A DNA stretch of 64,000 nt from Ustilago trichophora (lineage: Eukaryota > Basidiomycota > Ustilaginomycetes > Ustilaginales > Ustilaginaceae). The position numbers and the translations under genes are program-made. This document shows positions 1 to 10,571 of this stretch, piece after piece (positions within the stretch are counted from its first letter, which is position 1; every line of letters starts with the position of its first letter). A model generated the notes under the pieces. That model was not told the origin of the DNA, did not search any database, and saw only the letters and a program-made list of their open reading frames with translations. The stretch is from the NCBI GenBank assembly GCA_900323505.1, contig OOIN01000047.1, positions 636,340 to 700,339 on the forward strand. Reading direction: 5' to 3'.

Positions 1-774
1 TTTTTACACATCCTAAAGGTTCACTTTGTTTTTTGCAATACACAATACTGTGCACATGGTTCGTTGCTGCTTTCTTGTGACGTAAGAGACGTTTGCGTTC
101 CCACTTGCATACGAAAATGAACAAACAAACACACTCACACATGGGAGGATCGCATAAGGAGACCGAAAAGAATCGAGGATTGCTGGGTTTGTGTGTGTTG
201 TTTGAAGGGTTGTGTGGAGATCATTTTTTTAAGGGGGGGTGTGGGAGGGAAGCGAGGGGTACATGATTGTGTGAACTGAGACAAACAATGTAATTAATGT
301 GTGTGTGATGATGGATGGAAAGAAACTTCAATCCCACTCACTCCACTGTTATCGTACCAACATCGAAGAAAAATACAAATGAAAAGGAATTGATACGAAA
401 CATAACAGCATCAAGGAGAAAGAGAGGGAAGGAGACGTCGAAAAGAGCACCTAGTAAAACGACGTGCATGCCTTTTTCTTTATCAGCCCAGCATATCCAA
501 GTGAATCAACTGAAAAAAAGAGCAAGGCTTGCGTTGCGCTATGCTTTTGAACTTCAACATCTTTTTTTTTGTGATGAGAGCCACCAACACTGCGAGACAC
601 CGTGGTGTAGCAGTGTCGATAGAGGGAATAGTGTGAAAGGGGAAACAAAAATGCAAATGAAAGGGACGAGAAGGAAACTACAAGAGAACACGGAAAAGAT
701 ACACATCTTCTAAACCCCTTCCGAGAGATGGTAGGGAGAAAGAAGGGGTGAGCATCTCAAAGCGTGCGCACTGC
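1..774. other. Non-coding flank downstream of the L7 gene
   Basis: No gene is supported here. The stretch lies beyond the stop codon of the minus-strand L7 gene and should hold its 3' UTR. It is rich in purine runs and GT dinucleotides. An open frame at 315-713 has no recognisable domain and is of a composition expected by chance. Confidence 0.5.
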
Positions 775-2138
775 TTAGTTCATTCGGCGAACAATGGCGT
801 TGATAGCCTCACCACGGTCACCAGTGTTACCGCCCTCGGTGTAGTGGGGGATCTTCTTGCCCTTGAAGCCACCGTTGGGGTTGGAGAGCTTGAAGGCCCA
901 GAGGAAGTTGGTGACGGCCTTGAAGTTGGGGCCGCAAGTGGCAATCTCGTGAACAATGTCCTCGATCGAGAGGATGCCGTACTTGCCGAGGTTCTCCTCG
1001 ATGATCTTGTTGTCGTTGATGGGGAGACGCTGACGGTTGACCTTGGCGTATCCACGCTTGTAGACGAGATCGCGAATGGTCTTGAGGCTGGGAGCACCGT
1101 AGGTAACGTAAGGCTGGACGAGCTGGAGCATCTGCGAGGTGGCCTTGGTCAATCGGACAAAGACACCGTTGTTGATCTGGAGAAGACGCAGGAGCTGCAA
1201 GATCTTGCGGGGCTTGGGGGCAATGTTGTTGATACCACGAAGACGAACGACAAAGACAACCTTGGGCTGGCCGGCAACGTAGAACTCTCCCTTGGCCTTG
1301 GCGGCACGACGGAGACGGATCTCCTCGCGCTCGGCGGAACGGTACTCCTTGGTGTACTGCTCGGCACGCTTGAAGATGACCTTGCGCTTAGCGAGGTTGG
1401 CCTATAGTAGCGACGTAGCGATGAGTGTAGGGGGAAAAGTGTGTCAGAAAAGCCGAATCACAGGGAGAAAGCCGAGACTGGAAGCCCAAGAAACTCGCAT
1501 TCGCCATCCGACAACTTTTTTCTCCTCTTGTACTTTCCATCCGTCCCATCCCGACGCTGCTGTGACGATCCCGCCCAGTGCGTTGCCGCTTCCTACTACG
1601 ATTTCCTCTTGATCAAGGTAAAAAGCCTCAGCCCCGAAAGATGGTATATTTCGGCAACATTGTCCGTTGGACTAGCCCGAAAAGGTTGGTTGTTTTATGC
1701 ATCACTGTGTAGTAGAAACCTTGATCCTTTCCTCTCCTCTGTATACCATGCACTATGTTTGAAATGTCGCCTTGTCTTGCGAGGTGACTTCCTGAACGAT
1801 ACTGTGAATGCGAGTTGATGGGGAAAACTTACCTTCTTGGTCTCGGCGGCCTTGGCGGCCTTCTCCTCACGGGCCTTGGCGTCGGACTTCCTCTTCTTGA
1901 GGAGAGTCTCGGGGACGAGGACGTCGTGAGCCGATGGGACGGTGCTGTGAAAAAGAGAGGGCGAATGATACGGTGAGAATGTCAGCCTTTTGCTGTCAAA
2001 GAGATTATAGGATTGCCCAGAAGGGAGATTGCGACCATGGCGGCAGCAGATGCAAATTTATTTTCGTAGAGCGCAGAGCAGTTGTGGCAATGTGTTTGTT
2101 GTGTCGGCGGGCTAGCCTGGGAGCAAGTCTCACTGCAT
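775..2138 (-). CDS. RPL7: 60S ribosomal protein L7 (uL30)
   Basis: Cytosolic large-subunit ribosomal protein of the uL30 family. The 3' exon (1401-775) encodes the conserved core, including the segments [19 protein letters not shown] and [14 protein letters not shown], and ends in RRMN. The middle exon (1944-1833) encodes the basic N-terminal extension typical of eukaryotic L7 ([19 protein letters not shown]). It is bounded by a CACAG acceptor and a GTAAGT donor, giving an intron at 1402-1832. The phase requires a first coding exon of 3n+2 bases. The best candidate is a 5-base exon, ATGCA at 2138-2134, followed by GTGAGA; this gives 247 residues, the usual family length. That first exon is tentative, the rest is secure. 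An intron-containing 5' end is usual for fungal ribosomal protein genes. It is divergent from ATG12. Confidence 0.93.
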
Positions 2139-3422
2139 TGGAACGCGATGGCATCATCGCAAAGATGCTTGCTGAAGGGACTGTTGGGCTCTCTAATAGG
2201 CTGTCATGATGTGACAGATTGTCGACTGCATGCAAGCCATTTGTGAGGATAGATTCGTGGTGTGATATGCGACGAGCTTCCTTGTGATCTTTCTCCAAGT
2301 AGAGAGTACATGTTCCGATCGATAAATTGTGGTGGCAAGCGTGTAGCCAGTGTCATCCCATTGTCATGTCATTGCCAGTTTCCAATCTCCAGCACTGCAT
2401 ATGCGGATCCATTATAGACACCGGCGATGACGTTGTGGGTTTGTGTCGGCTTTGCGTTTGTTGAAAGATGCTGTCTGTCGTGCTGCATGAGGTGTCGTCG
2501 ATGCTACTTGCACTCGCAATGCTGGAGCGTCGATAGTTGTTGGTCGGTGGCGGATTTGGTGGTGATATTGCTACTGCTACTGCTACTGCTACTGCTGCTT
2601 TTTGGACTGCTTTGCCGTTTGGATTGATCGCATCTCATCAGGATGTGATACGTACGTTCGAATCTGAGCCGACATTATTCTTGACGGAGGGGATGAGGGG
2701 GTGGAGATGGTGATGAGGACGAGGAGATAGCAATTCGATATCGAGACCAAGGTCGACACACTCTCGAATGGGCTCTCTGGCTCTGGCTCTGGCTCTGGGC
2801 TCTGGCTCTGGGTGTCGGCAGCCGGAAACCACAAATTCTTGGAATAGTATAGTAGTGCCAGTTTGCAACCGTTAAATTTTCCAATGCTTCCACACCGCTC
2901 TCTTTGAGCTTTGGTTGGTTAGCCAAAGTTTCGGTTTTGTCCAAATTTTGAGAGACCAGCTCTGCGAGGAGAGAAAGCCCGCGTGTTTGACTGGATTTCC
3001 AACCTCTAACACGCACAGTTTCAATGCGGGCGAAATGATGCCACATCCAGGCAGGGCGACTTCTTTTGCCTCGAAAATTCAAAATTAGCTGCTGCGAAAT
3101 TTCCATCACGTGAATTTTCAAGGCTCGGCCGAGGTTTTGCTGATCCGCGCTTATGTAATTGCTTGCAGCGACTTGTCGAAAGCGCTCAGACCAACACCAA
3201 CAACATGCATGTCTTGTTGGACCCTGAATCCCAATCCTCTCTATCCACACACAAGCCAAGCAGACAAGCTCGCGATCCTACACCGTCATCTCGCACAACG
3301 GCATCTCTCAGCATCGAAAGGCTTCACTTCACAACCATCGCAACGTAGTCTTTCATCGGTCCCTCACAAAGCAAGCAAGCAAGCAAGCAAAGCGCTTGTA
3401 GAGGGGAGGTGGTCAATCCGAC
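2139..3422. other. Divergent intergenic region between L7 and ATG12
   Basis: About 1.3 kb that should carry the promoters of both divergent genes. It contains a GCT/ACT-type triplet run near 2567-2600 and a GGCTCT hexamer repeat near 2772-2812. The latter half is CA- and CAAG-rich, including repeated AGCA at 3369-3392. I see no supported coding sequence or RNA gene. Confidence 0.5.
2772..2812. repeat. Imperfect GGCTCT hexamer microsatellite
   Basis: The strand reads as about seven consecutive GGCTCT units with one irregular unit (an extra G). It lies in the L7/ATG12 spacer and reads as simple-sequence expansion. Confidence 0.8.
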
Positions 3423-4335
3423 ATGACAACCATGTCAACAACGCCTATCCAAGGTACTTGTCATTGCGCTGCTCATGACTTGGCAATCAACCGCTGACGT
3501 ATATCTACCAAACCTGTTTTGGAATTCGCCTGGCAATATTACAGAGCTCGACCGACAGCTAGGATCAGCAGCTGCAATACCATCATTCATCGCAACTCCA
3601 ACTCCATCCGCTGCAGCAATCCAGGCCCTTGAACAATACAAGAAGAGGGACTCATCCAAAGGTGGGTGCACTCTATCAACACTTTACAATTGCTACCGCT
3701 GCTGCTGCTGCTTACCTAGGATGCTAACAGCGGTCTCGGCGATCACTACCCGCCAATCTCCTTATTCCTCTGGGTTTGCTTCACAGTCGTCGTCCGCTTT
3801 AAAGCCATTGGCAATGCTCCCATCATGAAGGTACGCTTTTTCAATGCTCTCTGCTCCCCCTCGCTCGAGATCCATATCTGATATCAGTCACTGAAACGGA
3901 ATTCATTACTACCCCTCGATCAACTACAGAACAACTACTTTCGTATCACAGCCTTTAACCGGTTTCAAGCGGTGATCCAATTCTTGCGCAAGGAGCTCAA
4001 CTTCAAGCCTTCCGATTCTCTTGTACGTCATCTCAACTTCTGACATCTCATCTTTGCCCATCCAACTCACATCTCACAAAACTTTTTCACTCGATCGAAA
4101 CAACAGTTCTTGTACATCAACGCTTCGTTTGCTCCCGCGCCTGACGATACTGTGGGCAATCTATATCGCGTAGGTTCCCCTTTATATAACATCCTTCTTT
4201 GGCAAATCTGAAAACTAATCCCCTTTCTTTGCCTTTCATCTTCGACTGCTACAACGCACTACACACTACATTCAGTGCTTTGGAACAGAAAATCATCTCA
4301 TAGTCAATTACAGCACTACCGCCGCTTGGGGCTAG
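3423..4335 (+). CDS. ATG12: Autophagy ubiquitin-like protein Atg12
   Basis: Ubiquitin-like modifier that is conjugated to Atg5 in autophagosome formation. Six exons: 3423-3453, 3545-3661, 3787-3830, 3930-4022, 4107-4169 and 4276-4335. They join in phase to 408 bases, or 135 residues. After a variable N-terminus rich in Ala/Pro/Ser, the fold begins at VVVRFKAIGNAPIMK and continues through FNRFQAVIQFLRKEL, FLYINASFAPAPDDTVGNLY and CFGTENHLIVNYS. It ends in AAWG. The C-terminal Trp-Gly matches family members such as the human protein; the terminal Gly is the residue activated by Atg7 and joined to Atg5, and no processing is needed. The introns are 76-125 bases, with donors GTACTT, GTGGGT, GTACGC, GTACGT and GTAGGT. 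A second in-frame ATG three codons downstream could also serve as start. Confidence 0.93.
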
Positions 4336-4679
4336 AACCCCCGTCATCCATCTTCTTAGGCTCAATTTTATATACCCGTGGCCCCGATGCCATTCGCGCC
4401 GTGCAATCGGTACATGCCTTGATGATCTGAAGCGAAGCAATCGCAATCGTCTGTCATCGACTGCCGCTGCATCTCGCATCTCTCGCAGCGAGAAAGAGCT
4501 CAAAATGTTTTGCTGTTGCGACACACACAAGTGAACCATTTTGAGATAGAAGGAAAGAGACGGATATGATCATCATTGCTACAGAATATGGCAAAGTGGC
4601 AAAGCCAAGACGCACATGAACAAACAGCATACAACAATCTAAGGTAGATGGGGGCCATGCAAAGGACATGATTGCGAGT
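4336..4679. other. Convergent 3' spacer between ATG12 and MET10
   Basis: A 344-base stretch between the two stop codons, expected to hold both 3' UTRs. No further gene is visible. Confidence 0.6.
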
Positions 4680-7600
4680 TTAGTACACCTCGAGAACGTA
4701 TCGCTCGTCCTCCTTGAGAGCCTCCATCTTCTTCTCGGCCTGATCCTTGGTGAGACCCTTCTTAACAAAGGCACCGACCAGAGCCTCGTGAATGTCGGGG
4801 ACGGGCCAAGTAGGACCGCAGACAAAGAAGTAACCCTTCTTGCCATCCTCGACATCCTCATCGTTGATGAGACCGTCCTGAAGGACCACCTCTGCTTTAC
4901 CACCAGCAGCCTCGAGTTTCTCGATTTCAGGGCCGAGGTACTTGGTGAGCAGATCGCCGTCCTCGAGAATCTTGTGCTGAATATAGACCTTCTTGGAGGT
5001 GTCACGCGAGAAGGCGAGACCCATGTGCTCGATAACACCGTCCTGGGTGTAGGCCTCGAGCTCTTCACCGTACAGATACTCGGACGAGCGGTATCGAGAA
5101 CCGAAATAGTAGACCAGAGGTCCAACTTCGATACCCTGCGCCTTTTTGTGCGCACGAGCCTGGATAAAGGCACGGAAGGGCGCAGCACCGGTACCGAGAC
5201 CAGCCATGATGATGGGTTGCGTATCGATGGGAGGAAGCTTCATCACCGAAGGCTTGAGAGAGACGGTCACCTTGGCACCGGGTTTGAGCTCGGAGAGGTA
5301 GCGGGTGCATTGTCCGTATCGTGGGCTACCGCTGGGAGTCTTCCAGTCTACGGTAACGATGAGGAGGTGAATCGACTCTCCCACAGCAGATTGAGCAGAG
5401 GCAATCGAGTAGTGACGAGGTTTGATGGGCTCGACCAAGTTGATCAGCTGATCGATGGGCAGACGGGCCGAGGGGAACATGCGAAGCACATCGGCATACG
5501 TGACAGTCTCGATCTCGGACAGTTTCTTGAAAGTCGACGAGCCTTCGGCGGAACTGATGAATCGAAGCCAGCGTGCCTCGTCACGGTTGGTGGCGAGCTT
5601 GCCGAGCTCCTCGTAGAAGCGCTTGGGAGGTTTGCCGAAAATATCAAGATTCTGCTGCAAGGTCTGGAAGACAGTACGGCTCTCGTGCTTGCCAGCCTGG
5701 GTGAGACTGGGAGCGTTGACCACCTCGTCGGCGTCGAAGCCGGCCCACTTGATAAAGTCGGCCACCTCCTGCTCGTCGTTCCAACCGTGGACACCGAGAG
5801 CCTCACCAACCTCGTACTTGAGGTCGGTGCCCTTGGTGCTGAGCTCCATGTGGAAGACGTTGCGGTCATAGTCGACGGGAGTGAGACGGCGGTTCTCGGT
5901 GACCTCGACCACCCAGGTCTGCTCGGGCAAGTCGGGACGGAGCGAGCTGGCATCCGTCTCGTAGGCCTCGGAGAAGAGGTGTTGCCAAGCCGACTGGGCC
6001 CAGGTGCTACGGGTGGGAGCCACCTCGACGCCGACAGTGGCAGCGTCAGGGTTGGATCCGAAGCCATTGTAACGGATCTGGGTGGGACGGAGCGGGGCGT
6101 TCTCCTCAGCCTCCGAGACGGGTTCGGCCTTGGACCACTCGTCATCGCTGAACGCGTGGAGCTGAATGGCAGCCTCAGCAGCGGCGACGAGACCCTCGAC
6201 ACCGTCGATACCGACGGGAGCGGTGCCGAGAACGCGCTTGAGGAAAGCGGCCAGTGCCGCACCCGAGGTGTTGAGCTGAACACGCAGAACCGCAACGAGC
6301 AGCACAGCCGCAGCGATCTCGGTGGGGACGACATTGTCGCCCACCTTAGCCTTACCACCGCTAGCGTTGGCCGTCTTGGTGTTGAGCTTGTCGACAACGG
6401 CAGCGGCGTCGATGAGGAGGAGACGGGCGCTCTTCTGAGCCAGTACACGCTTGTCCTCGGCGCGCAGCTTCGAGTCGAGCTCGGCCACCTCCCAACCAGG
6501 CGTGTTGAAGATGACGGTACCGCCCTTGACGAGCGACTGGAAGGGAGCGTAGCTCCTGAGGGTTGTGGCGGGATCGCTGACGACGAGCAGCTTGGCTGCG
6601 TTCTCCTCGGCGGCAAGGACGATGGGAGCATCGGCAGCCGACTCGGGCCTGCTCGACAGGATAATGTCGGAGCGAACGATACCCGAGGCCTCAAAGTTGT
6701 CGTAGCGCGAGAGCAGACGAGCGTGAAGCTGGGTGTCGACACCTCGGTCACGAATGGCACGCGCGGTGAGCTGAGCCAGAGGAGCGGTGGAGCTCGTCTC
6801 GCTGTCAAAGAAGGTGACAACTGAGGCACCCGAAAGGGCGAGAAGGTCAGCGTGGTTCTCGTCGGCGGCCTCATCGAGAACATCTTGAACCTTGAGGGCC
6901 GACTTGTGAGCACCACTGAGGGTCTCGAGCAATTTGTTAAGCTCAGCAGCGGTCAGATCGTGACCGGGAGCAAGGACGACGGGGAAGACGTGCGAAGGAA
7001 CGTCGGAATCAGCAAACTCGCCGCCAAAGACCGCCGAGACGATGTCCTCGTAGAGCTGGCCAGAGGAAGCACCACCCGAGACCTCCTCGAGGACGTGAAG
7101 GCTCTCGACGGTCTTGGGGAGGACCTTGCGGAGGTCAGCCTCGTCCCAGTTTCCGAGGCTTCGGACCGAGAGAAGGGCGACGTTGTGGCGCACGGCGGCG
7201 GGAAGGGTGACGAGGACGGCACGAGCAGCCTGGCTGTGCGAGCCGCTGGGGACGACGAGAACAGTCTGAGCCTTGGGCGAGCCAGTGAAGAGGAAAGGCT
7301 CGGGGACGTCGACCTTCTGACCCTTGGTAGGGATGGTGAGAGCACCAACCTCGCGACCGGCAAAGGCGCCATCAAAGATGTGGACGACGTTCTTGTTGGA
7401 CTGGTATGCGTACTGAGCAAAGTCGACAGCCTCCTGACGAGTGGCAGAGAGGATCACCTCGAATGAGTCGGCGAGAGCAGCAGCAGCCGAGAGAACGGAA
7501 GCATAGTCGTTGCTGATGGAGAGTTCTTCGGCCTCCTCGGTCAAGTGGCTGGCAGCTGAGACCTGCAACACGAGCTTGGCGTTGTCCGAGCCGTGATACG

Positions 7601-8483
7601 AGGCAAGGGCGGGGGCCATGGCAGCAAAACCTGCAGCGTTGGTGAGGGCAGTGACGACCTTGGCAGTTTGGGTGGAGGAAGAACCGCTCTTGGCGTTGAG
7701 GTAGCCGATGATGGCGTTGGCGGCACCGGAGCGGGTCTGCATCTTGAAGACCGAGGGACGTCCCTGGAACCATCCGTTTTCGGCGGCGTGCTGAGCTTCC
7801 TTTTCGCTGTAGGAGCCAAAGCCGCCATTGGCGTTGCTCTCATAGCTAAAGATGGCAGTGCTGTTGGCGTAGGCGATCGAGTCGATGGCACCGGTGCTGG
7901 TGAGCTTGTGGCTGGGTACACCGAGCAACCAGGACTGAGCGGCGATCTTGGCAGCGACTTGGGCGTCAGAAGGGCCATTGACGATGCCGAGGTCCATGCG
8001 GGCATCGAGGTGGTTGGCGCGGTTGACAGTAGCAGGCTCGGGGACGGCGTTGTTGTCAGGCTGTGCATTGACGAGACCAGTCAACTTTTGACCACCGGCG
8101 GTAGCATCTACGCCGTTGGGAGCAACATGACCGGGAAGCTCGGGCTTGGCAGGAGGGGCGGGGCCAGCACCCTTGGCATCAACCTCGTCGAGCTGCTTGG
8201 AGGCAGGGGGATCGACACGACCCGCGCCGGTAGCGATACCAGCAAGGGGAGTAGCGATGTCGTTGTCCTTGGAAGTGACAGCACTAGTGGTGGTGGTGGT
8301 GGTGGTAGTAGAAGAAGACGACTTGAGCTTGGCATCCGACACCTTGCGCTTGATCGACTTGTTGGATTTGTGAGCGGGTGCAAAAGCAGCGCGGGAAAGG
8401 GCGAGCGTACCGGCACCAATGGCGAGACCACCAGCAAAGATGGCGGCGCTCTGGTAGAGCGACTGCGACGAAGTAGCAGCCAT
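4680..8483 (-). CDS. MET10: Sulfite reductase [NADPH] flavoprotein (alpha) subunit
   Basis: Alpha subunit of assimilatory sulfite reductase. It takes electrons from NADPH through FAD toward the siroheme beta subunit, for cysteine and methionine synthesis. The single exon encodes 1,267 residues from the ATG at 8483. The frame is open for 64 more codons upstream but the next codons back read like UTR. The region around residues 150-620 resembles the pyruvate:ferredoxin-oxidoreductase-like part of yeast Met10. The C-terminal third is a ferredoxin-NADP reductase module: RHYSIASA (FAD, about residue 1020), GLGTGAAPFRAFI (NADPH phosphate loop, about 1090), YYFGSRY, VCGPTWPVPDIHEAL (about 1220), and the terminal aromatic in RYVLEVY. 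I see no flavodoxin (FMN) domain, as in yeast Met10. Unusual: a hydrophobic segment (about residues 8-32) followed by a Lys/Ser/Thr-rich linker, and about 230 extra residues compared with yeast. Confidence 0.93.
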   Translation of the reverse strand: MAATSSQSLYQSAAIFAGGLAIGAGTLALSRAAFAPAHKSNKSIKRKVSDAKLKSSSSTTTTTTTTSAVTSKDNDIATPLAGIATGAGRVDPPASKQLDEVDAKGAGPAPPAKPELPGHVAPNGVDATAGGQKLTGLVNAQPDNNAVPEPATVNRANHLDARMDLGIVNGPSDAQVAAKIAAQSWLLGVPSHKLTSTGAIDSIAYANSTAIFSYESNANGGFGSYSEKEAQHAAENGWFQGRPSVFKMQTRSGAANAIIGYLNAKSGSSSTQTAKVVTALTNAAGFAAMAPALASYHGSDNAKLVLQVSAASHLTEEAEELSISNDYASVLSAAAALADSFEVILSATRQEAVDFAQYAYQSNKNVVHIFDGAFAGREVGALTIPTKGQKVDVPEPFLFTGSPKAQTVLVVPSGSHSQAARAVLVTLPAAVRHNVALLSVRSLGNWDEADLRKVLPKTVESLHVLEEVSGGASSGQLYEDIVSAVFGGEFADSDVPSHVFPVVLAPGHDLTAAELNKLLETLSGAHKSALKVQDVLDEAADENHADLLALSGASVVTFFDSETSSTAPLAQLTARAIRDRGVDTQLHARLLSRYDNFEASGIVRSDIILSSRPESAADAPIVLAAEENAAKLLVVSDPATTLRSYAPFQSLVKGGTVIFNTPGWEVAELDSKLRAEDKRVLAQKSARLLLIDAAAVVDKLNTKTANASGGKAKVGDNVVPTEIAAAVLLVAVLRVQLNTSGAALAAFLKRVLGTAPVGIDGVEGLVAAAEAAIQLHAFSDDEWSKAEPVSEAEENAPLRPTQIRYNGFGSNPDAATVGVEVAPTRSTWAQSAWQHLFSEAYETDASSLRPDLPEQTWVVEVTENRRLTPVDYDRNVFHMELSTKGTDLKYEVGEALGVHGWNDEQEVADFIKWAGFDADEVVNAPSLTQAGKHESRTVFQTLQQNLDIFGKPPKRFYEELGKLATNRDEARWLRFISSAEGSSTFKKLSEIETVTYADVLRMFPSARLPIDQLINLVEPIKPRHYSIASAQSAVGESIHLLIVTVDWKTPSGSPRYGQCTRYLSELKPGAKVTVSLKPSVMKLPPIDTQPIIMAGLGTGAAPFRAFIQARAHKKAQGIEVGPLVYYFGSRYRSSEYLYGEELEAYTQDGVIEHMGLAFSRDTSKKVYIQHKILEDGDLLTKYLGPEIEKLEAAGGKAEVVLQDGLINDEDVEDGKKGYFFVCGPTWPVPDIHEALVGAFVKKGLTKDQAEKKMEALKEDERYVLEVY

Positions 8484-10571
8484 CTTGATGAGGGGGAAAG
8501 GGGGATGGTGGTTGGTGGTTGGTGGTTGATGGAAGCGGACGACGAGAAGAAAGTAACGAGGGACAAGTACAATGTCGACCACCTCGTCTTGACGTTTCAA
8601 AGCGGCAGCGGAGCAGCACAACACACAAAGCCTGTTGAGAAGAATTGGAAGATTTGCAATCAAACAATCAAGCAATCAAGCAATCAAGCAAAAGCAACAG
8701 AGAGGAGAGAGGGTCCATTTCACAGTCGCTGCCCCCCCGACACGCTCCGAAGGGCACTCTGCCACTGAAATGCAGTCGTGCAGCAGTTGCAGCCATTGTC
8801 ACCCCACGATTGCGCCATTCATGTCAAAAATGGCCTCACTCGCTTTTCGCAAATCTGACTCATCTTGATCAATTCCCATGTAGTATGCTCCGATTGCCCG
8901 ATTGCAGCGCCTCAAATCCCATGTCAGACTTCATCTACTTCACATAGCTTCATAAATTTGGCTTTTTATGTCCTTCTTTTTCTTTCGTTATCCATTCTCC
9001 TTTTTTTCCCCTCTGATAGGCTCAACGATTCAACGTGACACTCGACCCTCACATCAGCGATAGACACATTCGATACTCAGAGACATACGAGATTACCATG
9101 ATCCACGGGAGATGATCGCACGCACACAACTCTGGGGCGAAATTCGCAGCCACACTCTCCTCATTTGCACCTTTGCGCTGCTCGACGTGTGATGCGTCAA
9201 CCTATTCTCTCGCCGAGAGATGACAAATTGATTTAAAGCCACCACCAAACGGCGTTAAAGGCGGCGATCTCGCCGTGCCGTTTGCCAAGCCGTCATTTGG
9301 ACTCACCATTCTGTTGACACCATTACGCTTCCTCGGAACTGGGCTTGACTGCCAGCGATAGAGAGGATTCCAAAGCCAAAAGGAAGAAGGTAAAAGCATG
9401 AGGTTGAATCGAATCAATGATGTCGGTCTGCTGTTCCTGAGCATTGGCGGTATCCAAAATAAGAAACAGTCCACTGCAAGCGAGCAACCCCGTCCTTTTT
9501 CCAGAATTGGCAGCAAGCCGCCGCGCCGCCGCGCCGCCTCGCCGTGCCGTGCCGCCTGTGCAGAAGAGTACTGTGGATCAGCCTACTGTATTGCTAAGAG
9601 TAAAGTTAGTCAGGGTCTTGAGAGAGAGCAGCAACAGCGCCGCCACCTTTCCACCTTTTTGTCTCGCCGGAGTTGCGGCGATTTCTTTTGTATGCTTGCT
9701 TGCTTGCCTTCTTGCTTTCGCTTGCTAACGAGCTTCGCACTTCTGATCTTCGGGTATCGCTTTTCACTCGGGTGCACAACAAAAGAATGATGGCTACACT
9801 AGTTTGGTTCGCCATGATCATCAAGGCGTAGGCCTAGTCGAGAGCGTGTCAATTTGCGTTTGTTTTTGATCGGCGCACTGGCCCCTTTGCTCATTGACTG
9901 CCCATCTATCACATCCACGTTAGATGGCTAGCTATTGATCACCAAATCACTTGACCCTTGGGCGTTGCAGCTTTATGAGTTCAATGCCAGCAGCATGTCT
10001 TAACAAACATAGTGAGAGGGCGTAGCCAGAAACATGATATGGCAGATGGAGCATTGTGATTCGACAAACCATTTCTCCAGCCGAAAACCAAACCGAACAG
10101 CCGCTGCAATAGTGCATGTTCCTCTCACTGAACAGCACGGCGTTCAAACAACTCACGCAAAGCCATCAATTGACCTTCCTGTCCTCTTGATCACTTTGAA
10201 CCCAGCATCAGCTCTCTGTCTTCCAGTCACCGGCTGCTGCAGCGTACTCCAAGAAGCGGTCAGGCCAGATTCGTCCAGCCAGATTCGTCCTTGACGACCT
10301 TCTCTCCTTGGCCTCACCATCATCTCTGCCATTTTCCGTCGGCGACTTTCACCCTCATACCTCCCGACCCCACACCTCCCTTGATCCTTCGCTCATTCAA
10401 CAGTGGGACTATCACAGCATACCGCAAGTCCGATATCGAAGCAAAGACAAGCTACGTCCAGCCCTTCACACACCAATACCCATCGACGCAGTTCAAGGTC
10501 ATCACATACAGTTCGGCTCAACAGCTCTAACCATTAAGAGAAACATCTTGACCCTCACACACTAATCAAGC
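8484..10571. other. Intergenic region upstream of MET10 and of the membrane-protein gene
   Basis: 2.1 kb between divergent starts. It includes GGTT-type repeats directly upstream of MET10 (8503-8530), a CAATCAAG run (8658-8690) and a GCCGCC/CGCCG-rich patch (9520-9553). The CT-rich stretch before 10572 looks like a 5' leader. I found no convincing ORF or spliced gene. Confidence 0.5.

Noticed and set aside
315..713. 132-residue open frame near the left edge
   Set aside because: No domain, unusual composition, lies in the likely L7 3' UTR.
748..1407. Open frame antisense to the L7 exon
   Set aside because: A shadow of strongly biased codons in the ribosomal protein gene.
4668..6824. Long open frame antisense to MET10 (also 7593-8768 and the 5444-6916 frame)
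   Set aside because: Composition mirrors the codon bias of MET10 on the other strand; no domain, and MET10 itself is unmistakable.
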